This document shows, in pieces, positions 1 to 10,582 of a DNA stretch of 64,000 nt. The stretch lies in assembly GCA_030407005.1 (NCBI GenBank), contig JAUDYN010000004.1, positions 1,550,001 through 1,614,000 on the forward strand, read 5' to 3'. The DNA is from Desarmillaria ectypa. Its lineage: Eukaryota > Basidiomycota > Agaricomycetes > Agaricales > Physalacriaceae. The notes below the pieces were generated by a model. The model was not told the DNA's origin, searched no databases, and saw nothing but the letters and a program-made list of their open reading frames with translations. The translations under genes were made by a program, and so were the position numbers. Numbering within the stretch: the first letter of the stretch is position 1; each line of letters starts with the position of its first letter.

Positions 1-1527
1 AGCCTCTTGGTTGGGCGTATTTGCCACCTGCTCCCGATTCGCAGATGCGGCAGCCTTGACTTCTTCGGCCGTCGTAGCCTCAGCTGCCTGCAGGACTATC
101 GTTTCTGCCGGTACCATGGGTAGTGATGGCGCCAGGGTTATCTCGATACCCTGACACACGGTTTTTGGCGTGGGTTCCGAAGTATCACTGACAATCGAAG
201 GAGACGCAAGGTTTGCAGCATCCACGTCCACGCCAGTTGTAGATGGCGTCGCGTCCGTGGATTGCTCCAGCGATTTTTCAACCTCGGTGTCCGCTTCCTC
301 TGACTTGTCATATTCAACGTCGGCACTGAACGCTCCTGTTCTGATACTATTGGCCGTCCAGAGACTTCTGTCCCTCACCAAGGACGGAGTGCCAACCTGT
401 ATCCTAGCACTCCACTTGCTCACTTCGCTCTCCCAACTACCGCGCCTAGAACTCCTCGGCCTGAGGGCCCTGACACTTGCATCAACATCCCGCTCGTCGA
501 CATCGTCGCCCAACACAAATTCACTCCTGCTCTCCACATCGATACTGCCATAATGTGACACAGAATCTCCGAGTGCCGAGGGTGGTGACCGTAAAAATCC
601 GGTATTTGCATACGCGGATGATGCGAGGGTCAGCACCGAGGCGTTGTCTAGAGGCGGCGATGAGGGCCGAGGGTTATTTCGAGGGTGATGAGTAGTATGG
701 AGCGGCGCTTGAACTGATGGAATAGAAAAATTTGTCTGCGTAGATGGATTTCGCAACGAGGTTGATGAAGGTGGAAGAGCCGAGAAGGTGATAGATGCCG
801 CGCTGGTGAGCAGTGTTGGATTAGTAGCAGTGGATGAATTTCGGGCGTGGTGCCGGTAAGATGTCGGCGTCACTGGGGCTTGGGCGATGTGAGCCATGCC
901 GTTGCCGTGCAAGTCGATGCTGAGCAACGTCGTGGGCTTCGTGCTCGCGGCGATGCTTCTGAAGGTGCGAGGATTTGAGAGGTAGGATGATGACGACCGT
1001 GACGGCGATGGCGATGGCGGTGAGCTAGGTGGCAACGGGCGCAGAGACGCATCCTCGTCTGCCTCCAATGCACTGGCTGGCGACCACATCGAATCGCGCC
1101 CTGAATAACGCCTTGAAACTGACGACTGGTCGCTTGTTGAATCCAAGTCCTCGTTGAAATGTGATGCTATGTCGGCTGAGTCCTCAATCAAAGATATTGT
1201 CTGTCTATTGGAGCTGATGTTATCCACTCCTGCGCCATTCGTTGCCGGCGAGGGCAAAGGGCTCGAAACGACCCGGTTGCTCACGCCTCGTAGCGGTATA
1301 GCATTTCTCGCCTTGGGGCCTTCTCTCTTCGACCTGACCGTCCCCGCAAGCTTGCGTTGGAGCCAGTTTATAATAGGTTTACTCGACCGCCGGGAAACTT
1401 TCTTCTGGGTGGACGTCGGAGCAACAGCAATAGGAGACAACTGTGGCTTCTTGGCAGGTGGCACTTTTCGCTGTGCTTTAGTGTCGCTGCAAGCAGTCAA
1501 GTGCGTATTTGTTGTCGTCGGCGACAT
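1..1527 (-). CDS. Ser/Pro-rich disordered protein, 3' end missing
   Basis: An open frame of 509 codons runs from an ATG at 1527 to the window edge without a stop or an intron, so only the N-terminal part is seen. The protein begins MSPTTTNTHL and is dominated by Ser, Pro, Thr and charged residues with no globular domain that I recognise. Two less degenerate patches, NWLQRKLAGT near residue 55 and RRGSWESEVSKWSARI near residue 350, look like short conserved motifs. A CCACCA microsatellite lies just upstream of the start. The frame has no shadow-free competitor and codon use is normal. The function is unknown; a regulatory or scaffold protein is a guess only. Confidence 0.7.
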   Translation of the reverse strand, partial: MSPTTTNTHLTACSDTKAQRKVPPAKKPQLSPIAVAPTSTQKKVSRRSSKPIINWLQRKLAGTVRSKREGPKARNAIPLRGVSNRVVSSPLPSPATNGAGVDNISSNRQTISLIEDSADIASHFNEDLDSTSDQSSVSRRYSGRDSMWSPASALEADEDASLRPLPPSSPPSPSPSRSSSSYLSNPRTFRSIAASTKPTTLLSIDLHGNGMAHIAQAPVTPTSYRHHARNSSTATNPTLLTSAASITFSALPPSSTSLRNPSTQTNFSIPSVQAPLHTTHHPRNNPRPSSPPLDNASVLTLASSAYANTGFLRSPPSALGDSVSHYGSIDVESRSEFVLGDDVDERDVDASVRALRPRSSRRGSWESEVSKWSARIQVGTPSLVRDRSLWTANSIRTGAFSADVEYDKSEEADTEVEKSLEQSTDATPSTTGVDVDAANLASPSIVSDTSEPTPKTVCQGIEITLAPSLPMVPAETIVLQAAEATTAEEVKAAASANREQVANTPNQEA

Positions 1528-1960
1528 GAGAAGATGGAAGGAATTTGAGGAGATAGCGAGGTGGTGGTGGTGGTGGTGGTGGTGGCGGAGAGAAATGAAG
1601 AGAGTCGCATGTGCAAGGACACCTTGTGGCGGCGTTTGCTCGATTTGGCTTCAGATCACGATCGGGGATGACTCATATCTCCAACGTAAAATAAGCACTC
1701 TTGAAGGAAGTACATTTTATTAGTCGTCGGTGCTCCTGAATTTGGTTATGAGTATTCAGGGTATCCGTCACCGAAACGGCCCGGGGGTACGCGTGAACAT
1801 AGCATATAAACTACGTTGACTCAACATCTTCATTCAGGTATACAGAACTTGTGAGAGAGGAGCAGATGTCGCTTCCAAGTCGTTACAGACCTCATTCATA
1901 TAACGCGGTATAGGCTTGGAAAAAAGGAGCAATGCATCATTGTTACACTCTAAAACTACA
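1528..1960. other. Intergenic, with GTG/CAC microsatellite
   Basis: This gap lies between the 5' end of the disordered-protein gene and the 3' end of LEU1. It holds a perfect trinucleotide repeat of about eight units (GTG on the plus strand) at 1561-1585, which would be transcribed as CAC repeats in the leader of the minus-strand gene. I see no other structure. Confidence 0.7.
1561..1585. repeat. (GTG)n microsatellite
   Basis: About eight tandem GTG/TGG units lie 34-58 bp upstream of the minus-strand ATG at 1527. An overlapping plus-strand frame reads them as a Trp run, which is not credible as protein. Confidence 0.9.
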
Positions 1961-4599
1961 TTACCAATCCATTCTTTTCGAGTTCTTCGCAGCAGCAATT
2001 GGAATCTTGCCCGATTTGTATCCGAATCCATCCAACCACGGCCACACAGCACTTCTTCTCTGCTCAAACTCCTCGATAGCCGAGCCCTTCTGCAACGTCA
2101 ATGCAATGTCATCAAGTCCGTTCAACAAGCAATGTCTCCTGAACGGATCCGTTTTGAAGGGTATCGCAGTTTTGCCATTTGGTCGACGGATTTCCTCCTT
2201 CTCTAGATCCACCTCGAGCTCCAGTCCAGCTTCTGCATCTTCGGCAAGCGCCCGGCAGTCCTCCTGCGGTATCGCCACAGGCAGCATACCATTTTGCATG
2301 GAGTTGTTACGGAAGATGTCGGCAAAACTTGGCGCTATGATGCATCGGATACCAAAGTCATTTCTGAAGGATAATCAACACAGGAGACCCTGTCAGAACG
2401 ATGAGGCACCACTTACAAACTCCACGGAGCGTGTTCACGAGAGCTTCCGCAGCCAAAGTTCTTCCCCGTGCAAACTAGGATCTTAGAGCGAGTATACGGC
2501 TCGCGGTTCAGTATGAAATCCTTATCTTTACCGGTGTGCGGGTCTTTCCGCAGGGTAAAGAACAACGCATTTGCAAGACCGGTCCGTTTCAGCGTCTTCA
2601 GGAATTGTTTTGGAATGATCATGTCGGTGTCGACGTTTTCAATGTGTAAGGGTGCCGCAATACCCTGGACGACAGTGAATTTTTGAACAGTAGAAGGGGC
2701 TTCAGGAGGAGGAAGATCAGATCCCGTCGAAGGAGTGACTAAAGGAGTTTGAGGAGCCGGGGGTGGCAAGATGGCGTCATCCATGAACTCGGACGCCTGG
2801 GCGAGCTTCAATTTAGGACCCGCAGCTATGTTCGAATCGGCAATAGCACCCATGAATTTACGAACGTCCGTCAATTTGCCGGTGATAGCTGCCGCAGCAG
2901 CCATCGCAGGACTTACTAGATGCGTTCGTCCACCAGAACCTTGGCGACCTTCAAAGTTCCGGTTACTGGTACTCGCACAACGTTCACCAGGAGCAAGCTG
3001 GTCTGGGTTCATGCCCAAGCACATGGAACACCCTGCCTCACGCCAGTCGAAGCCCGCGCGTTTGAAAACCGCGTCCAAGCCCTCAGCTTCGGCATGTTTC
3101 TTGATCAAACCTGACCCCGGAACGATCATCGCGTGCACCCATGGAGCAACCTTGGCATCGGGGCCAGCGGCCAAGACTACCCTGGCTGCTGAGCGCATGT
3201 CCTCAATACGACTGTTCGTGCACGAGCCGATGAAAACTTTGTCAACCTTGATGTCCTCCATAGGCATGTTAGGCGACAGACCCATATACGCCAAAGATCG
3301 CTCTGCAGACGCGCGCTTGACAGCATCTGTCATTGTGGAAGGGTCAGGAACAGCACCGGTAATAGGAACAACATCTTGGGGAGACGTTCCCCATGTAATG
3401 GTGGGAATGATGTCTACGGCATTAATTTTGACCTCGATGTCGAACTTGGCACCTTCGTCGGACTTGAGTGTACGCCAGTACGCTTCAGCGCGGTCCCATT
3501 CTTCGCCCTTGGGCGCGAGAGGGCGTTCACGGAGGTAGTTGAAGGTGACTTCGTCCGGCGCCACCATTCCAGCTCGCGCACCGGCCTCAATGCTCATGTT
3601 ACACACGCTCATACGTGCTTCCATGCTGAAGCCACGGAACACGGAGCCGGCGTACTCAATGACACACCCGGTTCCGCCTGCCGTTCCAATGACACCAATG
3701 ATATGCAAGATAACGTCTTTAGACGTTACTCCTTCATGCAAGTCACCGTCGACAGTGATGCGCATGTTTTTGCCTTTCTTCTGCAACAGGGTTTGGGTAG
3801 CGAGGACATGTTCAACTTCGGATGTACCGATACCGAATGCAAGGGACCCGAATGCACCATGGGCTTGAGAAGAGAATCAACAACCTGTGAAATTCGAAGA
3901 GTCTTCTACTTACTCGAAGTGTGAGAATCACCGCAAACGCAGGTGATACCAGGAAGGGTGAAGCCTTGCTCAGGACCTATAACGTGCACGATACCTACAA
4001 GACGTTGAGCGGATGAAGGATGTCAACCACAGAAGACGTGCCTTGACGCTTGTCCTTCATTCCAAAGTAGGTCAAACCGAACTCCTTTACGTTGTCTTCC
4101 AGGGCCATGCATTGAGCTCGCGAATCAGGTTCTTCAACGAAAGACTCGATAGTAGTCAAATTTTTTCGAGAAATTGTTCTGTAGGAGTGTTCCAGTGCAC
4201 GTCCAGGTCTCCTTCGAGCCATACTCACGGGATATTGTGGTCAACCGTTGCCAAAGTACAGTCAGGACGTCGAACAGGACGTCCTGTAGTCCGTCTGGGA
4301 TCTGATAAGGTGGTGGATCCAGTTCCCGGTTCGAATGGACTTACAGGCCTTCAAACGCTTGAGGGCTTGTTACTTCGTGTACTAGATGACTAGAATGGCG
4401 TCGGAATGGCCGGAAATCATCCAGTAAAGATGAATACTCACCGGTCTATGTATATGAGAGCCAATCCATCGTCTTGTACATCACTATAATCGCAATCAGT
4501 GAGAACGAAGCTAATTTCGACATTGCATCCGGCGTACACGACATGGTCATCCCAGATTTTGTCATAGAGAGTGCGGGGGGCAGAAACTGCAGTAGGCAT
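1961..4599 (-). CDS. LEU1: 3-isopropylmalate dehydratase (isopropylmalate isomerase)
   Basis: This enzyme converts 2-isopropylmalate to 3-isopropylmalate, the second step of leucine synthesis. Exons are 4538-4599, 4442-4483, 4345-4389, 4229-4294, 4042-4178, 3914-3994, 2417-3863 and 1961-2363; they sum to 760 codons plus stop, the usual length for a fungal fused large-plus-small subunit enzyme. The large-subunit half carries CGDSHTSTHG and the 4Fe-4S ligands in IGSCTN (near residue 359) and GCSMCLGMN (near 424 and 427). A Pro-rich linker leads to the swivel domain with [15 protein letters not shown]. The gene starts at [20 protein letters not shown]. The intron 3995-4041 has a GC donor (AAG|GCACGT). 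All active-site motifs are intact, so the gene should be functional. Confidence 0.97.
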
Positions 4600-5320
4600 G
4601 ATAGGTAGAGGGTTAGAAGCGAGAATAAAAGTCTAACGAGAGCTGGCAGTCGATCTGAGTACAATTTATATATGGTCCTCCAAAAAGTGAGAATGAATCA
4701 TTCGGCCGAAGCTTATCGGACAGACTTCGGACTTGATCTGCAGCCAATCATATTTGGACCGAATGTAAAGCCGAAAAATATTGCCAAAAGCAACATCACG
4801 TCAACGCGAAGTGATTCTGCGAGCCCGTTGGACCAATTCTGGCGGTTCGGGAAATAGGTCTTAATTCTATACAGAATTGAGTACGGATACGGTGAAACTA
4901 CTACTACTACTACTATTCAATCCCGCCGTCTTTGCTCCGTTCTAATATAGCCGCCTTTCCCATTTGAGCCATGCAAGGACAGCTTCGGACTAATATGGCT
5001 TTTCATCAAAGGCTAACATTGTTTGGTAGGAGTAGCTTAACGATTCTAAAGCGGTCCTTGTAGAAGGCCTAACAGATGACTGAGTAAAATGAACTGTCAA
5101 ATCATAACAACTAATAGCACCTCGGCTAGACAACTAGTCGTGTTCAAAGACGGTACCCAACCTGCTACGTTTTTCATTCCAGGACCAAGAGTTAATCAGA
5201 TTGTCTTGCCCAGCCTTGTTTAAGTTCAAACACCTTCGTGTTGGAACAAATTCCGAGAGCTCCGAGTTGTCATTGTCTGATTGGAAAGATAAGAGTAGCA
5301 GATGGACATTCTTCGCGCCA
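4600..5320. other. Intergenic region upstream of LEU1
   Basis: This holds the LEU1 promoter and the 3' flank of the next minus-strand gene. An ACT microsatellite of about six units sits at 4897-4915. Short open frames here show no domain and no splice support. I looked for a Leu3-type CCGG-N4-CCGG operator and saw none that was clear. Confidence 0.6.
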
Positions 5321-6166
5321 CTAACCTTGCCCAAAAGTGCCGACGGTCTGGAAATATTTTTGCATCAGGGGCCCCACAGCCTCAGAGCATGCGCAGTTTT
5401 GGCCTCCATTATCGTAGTGGTAATCTTGTTTCACCACAGGAAGCTTCAGCCGATGTAGTTGGGAGTCGAATAGCACCACGGATGTGCCACTGCAAAGACA
5501 AACTGAGGACAGATGCCAACCGCCTTTTCATAGCTGTTCGTACCCCGGTGATTCAGAAGATAGAAATGTCGCGAAAGACAGTGCCCTAACCACTAGAGAC
5601 ATGTAGGACGATACCGTCCAAGGGTGCCTTGATGACAGAATGAGTTGGAGAATATCGCGATGTAGAGTTCACATACGACGTGGGATTTGATTCTACATCA
5701 GGAAGGAAGTATGCTGAGAGTTCGTGCAGGATGATGAGGCCTGGAGGCGCGTCGAGGGTAGTTTTCGGATGGAGAATATGGGCCGACCCTTGCTGCGGTA
5801 CCTCAAAGGAAGCCAAGAGAAAGGCCAGATGTGTCGGCGTCGGTGGATAACTGAGAACAGCTAACCTTGGTTCATTCAGAGTAGAGTAGTAAGTGTAGAG
5901 ACTACAAACAGCATTTTGACGCGAGAAGACATCTCTGATACACGGCCTTGGCCTGAATGAGTAGCAAGCCACGAATCATTGTATTCCTTCAGTGCCACAG
6001 TGACAAGCTGGCGTGACGGCGATAAAAATATGGCGCTAGAGCTGTTTGCTTGACTTGTGTGGGATAAAGCAAGATGGATTGGCGCCGAGGCATGGTAAGG
6101 CCCTTGGATCAAGAGAGACGTGAATGGCGGCAACTGCGGCTCAAATCCTGGGAATAGAGAGAGCAT
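5321..6166 (-). CDS. Small conserved protein, possible RecA-fold (Elp6/SWSAP1-like)
   Basis: Four exons (5910-6166, 5677-5850, 5544-5627, 5321-5489) splice with GT-AG borders into a 227-residue protein, starting MLSLFPGFEP and ending VGTFGQG. The strand order of hydrophobic segments (SLLIQG, SAIFLSPSR, LIILHELS, TSVVLFDSQLHRL) resembles the beta-alpha core of RecA-like folds such as Elp6 or the Shu-type proteins Psy3 and SWSAP1, and LFDSQ could be a Walker B-like strand. No Walker A (GxxxxGKT) is present, so any such protein would be a non-ATPase scaffold. The gene structure is very clean, but the family call is inference. It follows LEU1 on the same strand. Confidence 0.7.
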
Positions 6167-6407
6167 CGGCGAAGCGGAACGTCGACGACGTTGAGGAGCT
6201 TTGAAGAACTGACAAAAGAGTAGTAGTGGTTAGAATGAAAGCCGCGTACAATCCGGCGGCGGCGCCTATTCGAAGTTTGCAGGGTCTCCTTGTACAGCAT
6301 ACATCATCACCCACAGCATGATTTACTCTACTTATTGCTTGATCTCCCGTCGTTTGTTCCTTATTCCTTTCCCTTTCCCTTCGTAGCACCGACGCGCACA
6401 GTAGAAA

Positions 6408-8446
6408 ATGGGGCCTCGTAGCGAACTCCTCGTGTCTCTTGGCAAGACCATAGCCCAGATTACTGCCGATTTCGCACCCGTGCCCGGCCTGTGTCCCGCT
6501 GTCGATCTACTGTGCGGCCTAATTCAATTATGCGAGAATATCACCTTGAATCGGTACGCGAACACGGCACTAAACCCGCGATCTCCAAAGTTCTGAGCGA
6601 TATCCTATAGAAATGCGGCCCGGCAGCTTGGAGATCGATGCCATGAAATGCTCATTGCTTTCCGAGAGGATATGAAGAATGCTCCAGGGAGCATGGACGA
6701 AGCAATACATGTTGTAGAGGAGTTTGTCTGCTCCTCGCGTTCTATTCATCGATTTGCTCAGCTCTTCGTTATAGCACCTTGACCGGCATACAGACACGGA
6801 TAAAAAGTTGCGCTTTGCTTTCCAGGACACATGCCTTCCTGCATCAAAGAGAAGTTAGCTGCAAAATAGAGAAATGCCATAGCATCATCTCAGACTGCAT
6901 GACTAGATTCCAAGTCCGTTCCTCATAGCTCTTTGATTCACCCCACTTACTGTAAACTACAGTTGTCATCCCACGTTGGTATACACCGCTGGCAAGAAGA
7001 CTTTGAGAGCAGTAGGAAGGCTGATCAACGCGAACTGGTTGAATACCTTGCCGAAATCAAGAATACTCAAGAAATGACAAATGTCGCGATGACTGAGAAC
7101 ACAGAGGCCATTAAAAACCTCATGCTCATGTTCCAGACCGTAATTATTATTCTATCTCCACTTATACTCTCTTCACTTACTCGGGCGTGACAGATGATGG
7201 GCGAAAATAAGACCACCGCCGACCGTGTCCATAACGGCCTTTCGAGCAACTTGTGGCAGCTCCAGCAGCAATCTGGACAACTTCTTCCTAGCTTTCATCT
7301 CAAATCTGGTGAAGTTACTCGCATCGGACAGTTTCCAGTGAGCGGTACGGCTGCCATGGACATATATGAAGGTGTGTACCTCCAACGAGAGAAGGTGGCC
7401 ATCAAGGTCGTGCGATCGATCAATGCCAATGACAAAAGCCTAAGGGTAAGAAGCCATCCATAGAGAAGACACCGTGATTGATACACCATATTGCAGCGTT
7501 TTATGAGAGAAGTTGGCATTTGGAGTGATATTTGGAATGTCGATAAAGGGAAATACATTTTACCTTTTTACGGCTTTTGCCAGGAGGATGGACCATTCCC
7601 GTGAGATGTTTATCCTACTCTTATTAACCCCGGTCTGACTAGATTAAAATCGACAGATACATGGTCAGCCCCTGGCAAGACAATGGGACCGCCCTGCAGT
7701 ATGTGAAAACTAAAGATTTAGAAAAGGCGAGCTATCAACGACTGGTTAGCTTCGTGATCTCCAATATTGTGATGTTGATTCATATGCGTTTGTAGATCGA
7801 AGGAATAGCTCGCGGAATAGAAGTTCTTCACACTATGAACCCCCCCGTCATTCATGGCGATATCAAAGCAGTTAGTACATGTGAATCAGGCAGTTCCAGG
7901 GCTCATGGCATTTCAGGCTAACATTGCCATCAACTCTCGTGGAGAACCTCTTATCGCTGATTTTGGCCTCTCCCAGGTGGGTGCTGTACCTAAATACGGT
8001 TATCACTCTGAAGGACCTCATTCCCTATCAATTCAGATCGTTGAAGACATCACAGGGATACCCTTCACTCAAAGCCGTGGGGTGGCAGACTCCTACAGAT
8101 GGTTTGCACCGGAAGTGTGTGTGGGACAAGGTGTCCTATCCACTTATTCGGACATCTACGCATATAGCATGACTGTCCTCGAGGTACAGCTGATTTTTCC
8201 TTGTAATTTCGACTACGATTGATCTTGAAATCATAGCTTCTAACTCATAAACAACCATATAGAGAGATCAAGCACACGACAGAGGTGGTTATCAAGTCGT
8301 CTTGCGGCACATACCCTATCCGACCGACGGAACCTGAGATCGTCGCGAGGGGTCTCAACGATAGACTCTGGGGATTGTTGATTTCTTGTTGGGCCAGGAC
8401 GCCAACAGACCGACCGTCTATCCGATCAATTCTTGAATATCTCTAA
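6408..8446 (+). CDS. TKL-like protein kinase with MLKL-type N-terminal helical domain
   Basis: Eleven exons (6408-6553, 6611-6721, 6775-6913, 6963-7139, 7194-7445, 7497-7600, 7657-7744, 7796-7870, 7917-7976, 8037-8183, 8237-8446) give exactly 502 residues. Residues 1-190 form an all-helical region ([18 protein letters not shown] and following) of the type called MLKL_NTD in fungal adaptor and kinase proteins. A kinase domain follows with VAIKVV (ATP-binding Lys), HGDIKAANI (catalytic loop, Gly replacing the usual Arg before Asp) and ADFGLSQ (metal-binding Asp). The Gly-rich loop is degenerate. The C-lobe ends at [11 protein letters not shown]. Mushroom genomes carry many such genes. A role in signalling or programmed cell death is suggested only by analogy. 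Confidence 0.9.
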
Positions 8447-8657
8447 TATGTTGCTTGTGTACGTATTTTACACCTACTAGTCAATCTTACTCGTTTTCAG
8501 AGTCTAAAGCGGGCCAGAAATGAAAGCAGGTCAAATTGCGAAAAGATACATTGTCAACATGAAGGCGGCGTCCTGGTCCTGGTCTCTAGCTTGGACAGAA
8601 CGCCTTGAAAGGATCAATTTTTCAATCGTGATGATATATGCGTAATATCAACCCCAC

Positions 8658-10582
8658 TTAATGGCTCTGGTTGGCGGGGGACCCGCTGTATTTGACGCCG
8701 CTTGAGCTTGATGATGCTTGCGTGATATGCCGCGCAGAATCTTGATAGGTCGTCGTAGAATGGTCGAGGAATGACATATGACTCTCCGGTCCTTCCATCG
8801 TGATGTCTCCAATATCCGGGGGGTAGCACCGAGAGTTAATACTGGTGTGATATCCATGGGTCAGTACATTTAAGAGGGACCGTATATACTCACATAGAGA
8901 GGAATGAGCATGGGTAGACTGTAAAGTATGTGTGTGATGAAGAGAGCCGATATAAATGATAAACTTTACTCACGGCGTATTATGACAATGTATAGGGCAG
9001 CGTCAACGAGTGCGTCTGGTGCAATCACCCACTGACCACAAGAATTAAGGTGAGCCTCAAATTGCCATTTTTAAGGCGAATAGACTTACGCTGACAACAC
9101 TCGCAACCGCTATTGCCCTGTGTAAGGTTCAAATCATTACTGTTCAAGCCCTGGCATAAGGATAACAAATTTCACTGACGTTGTCACCGCTCCAGTGTTG
9201 ACCGCGTATTGTACCATCGCCTGGAGTTTATTTGACCTGAGAACAAGATTCAGAGGAGAACAGAAAGCAGAGAGACGAAACTGACGAGAAGCCAGTTTCG
9301 TTCTTCCGCATGTAGTAGGCCATTGACAATGTAATTATTATGGCGCAGAGACACTCGCAAGCTAGTGCACCAATGACGTAGGGCTGAGGAAAATTCACCG
9401 GAGTGCAATACCTGGTATTGAAATAGTGACTCACCTGGCTCTGTCTTTCCTTTTCAAAATATCTGATTTTTGATCTGAGCAGTACGCAAACATCTGTCAA
9501 AACCGCATACTATCATAATACTTAAGAGACCTACATTTTTACAGCAAGGGCTTGAAAACACAAATCTGCTCAGTGCAAGATCAAAAATCCTTAAGAAAAA
9601 CTCACAGGCTCTCATGGCTAGAGGTATACAACGTGAATACATTTCTCACAATATGAAACAAACCCTACCTGTTTGCAGCAGTGAAAAGAATGCCTAGATT
9701 GGTATCAGATACGGCTGTTGAAACAAGAAAGGTCCAGTCGGCTTACAATGGCTGCAGGAACGACGGGTCTACGTCCATTGACTGATCGGAATGTTACGTC
9801 AAAAAGGTCCACCTTTGATTTTTGAGAACTCACGTAGGTAAAGCCTGTAGGCATAGAAGCTGGATCCAGATGGGTTAGACTTCCCTGACGTCTCCCGAGG
9901 AAAGTGCAGGCATACATTTGGACAAAGGAGCTAACGATCGCTGTCGCATGTCCTTTTCAGTGCTCCTCGGTGGTACGAGGTCAGATAGAAACGAACCTCC
10001 TACTGGTATATGAGCCTAATATTAGAGCGAATGAGCAAAATATTCACGGATAGCCTCTTTAAAATACCTACGACGACACTCCTATGGCATTGTGTTAGCT
10101 CGTGGGTCCCAGGTTACGGGAACGACTCACCAGTTTGAAACAGCCAGCGTTTCCAAGTCCGCAAAATGGGTAACGGTATAATAATACAAAAAATGGCAGA
10201 CAAGGATCAAGTGAAAGCTGTTGACGCTCCTAATATACCAGTAATCATGAGTAAGCGCATTTTGTGACAGTCAATCATGATATGAGCGTAATCACATCAA
10301 CGCAGCAATCTGGAAAGATGCATTAGGATGACCATAATATATAATATACCAAGAGAACAAGCGATAAAAATTACTGACGAATGCCCTTAAGAAGAAACCG
10401 TCCTTGGCGCTGGATCTGCTGGTACAATAGGAATACAGCTGGAGGAGGGAAACACCGTAGACCCTTGACCATGTTCAACTTAAGGGCCACGCTGATGAAC
10501 AACGAGAGAAAGCATACATCGATCCAATGACAACTCCGATCAACGTCACGCCAAGGGTGCCGTCGAGTTCGAGAATGGGCAT
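8658..10582 (-). CDS. DUF6534-type seven-helix membrane protein (middle exons unresolved)
   Basis: The N-terminal part is clear: exons 10518-10582, 10379-10463, 10296-10309, 10131-10229, 10068-10081 and probably 9890-9940 encode helices including VTLIGVVIGSM, HLILVCHFLYYYTVTHF and AIVSSFVQMY. The C-terminal part is also clear: exons 9286-9383, 9180-9236, 9090-9117, 8974-9031, 8894-8918 and 8658-8841 encode YVIGALACECLCAIIITL, the conserved YAVNTGAVTT helix and a Ser-rich cytoplasmic tail ending ANQSH. This is the layout of the basidiomycete DUF6534 family, thought to be receptor-like but of unknown function. Between 9384 and 9889 I could not find one consistent splice path, so the gene may be intact or may carry a frame lesion there. 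Confidence 0.7.

Noticed and set aside
170..553. 127-codon plus-strand frame
   Set aside because: It lies fully inside the 509-codon minus-strand frame that has coherent Ser/Pro-rich composition and no stop.
1154..1723. 189-codon plus-strand frame with a Trp run
   Set aside because: The Trp run is the translated GTG microsatellite; the frame overlaps the start of the minus-strand gene and has no domain.
2771..3538. 255-codon plus-strand frame
   Set aside because: It is the antisense of the conserved LEU1 exon; the residues mirror LEU1 codons and show no independent domain.
4325..4340. GGTTCGAA sequence resembling a tRNA T-loop
   Set aside because: It sits inside a LEU1 intron and has no flanking tRNA stems.
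9397..9419. 23-bp GT-AG segment as an intron in the DUF6534 gene
   Set aside because: It is too short for spliceosomal removal in any fungus I know; a 51-bp alternative using the same donor exists.
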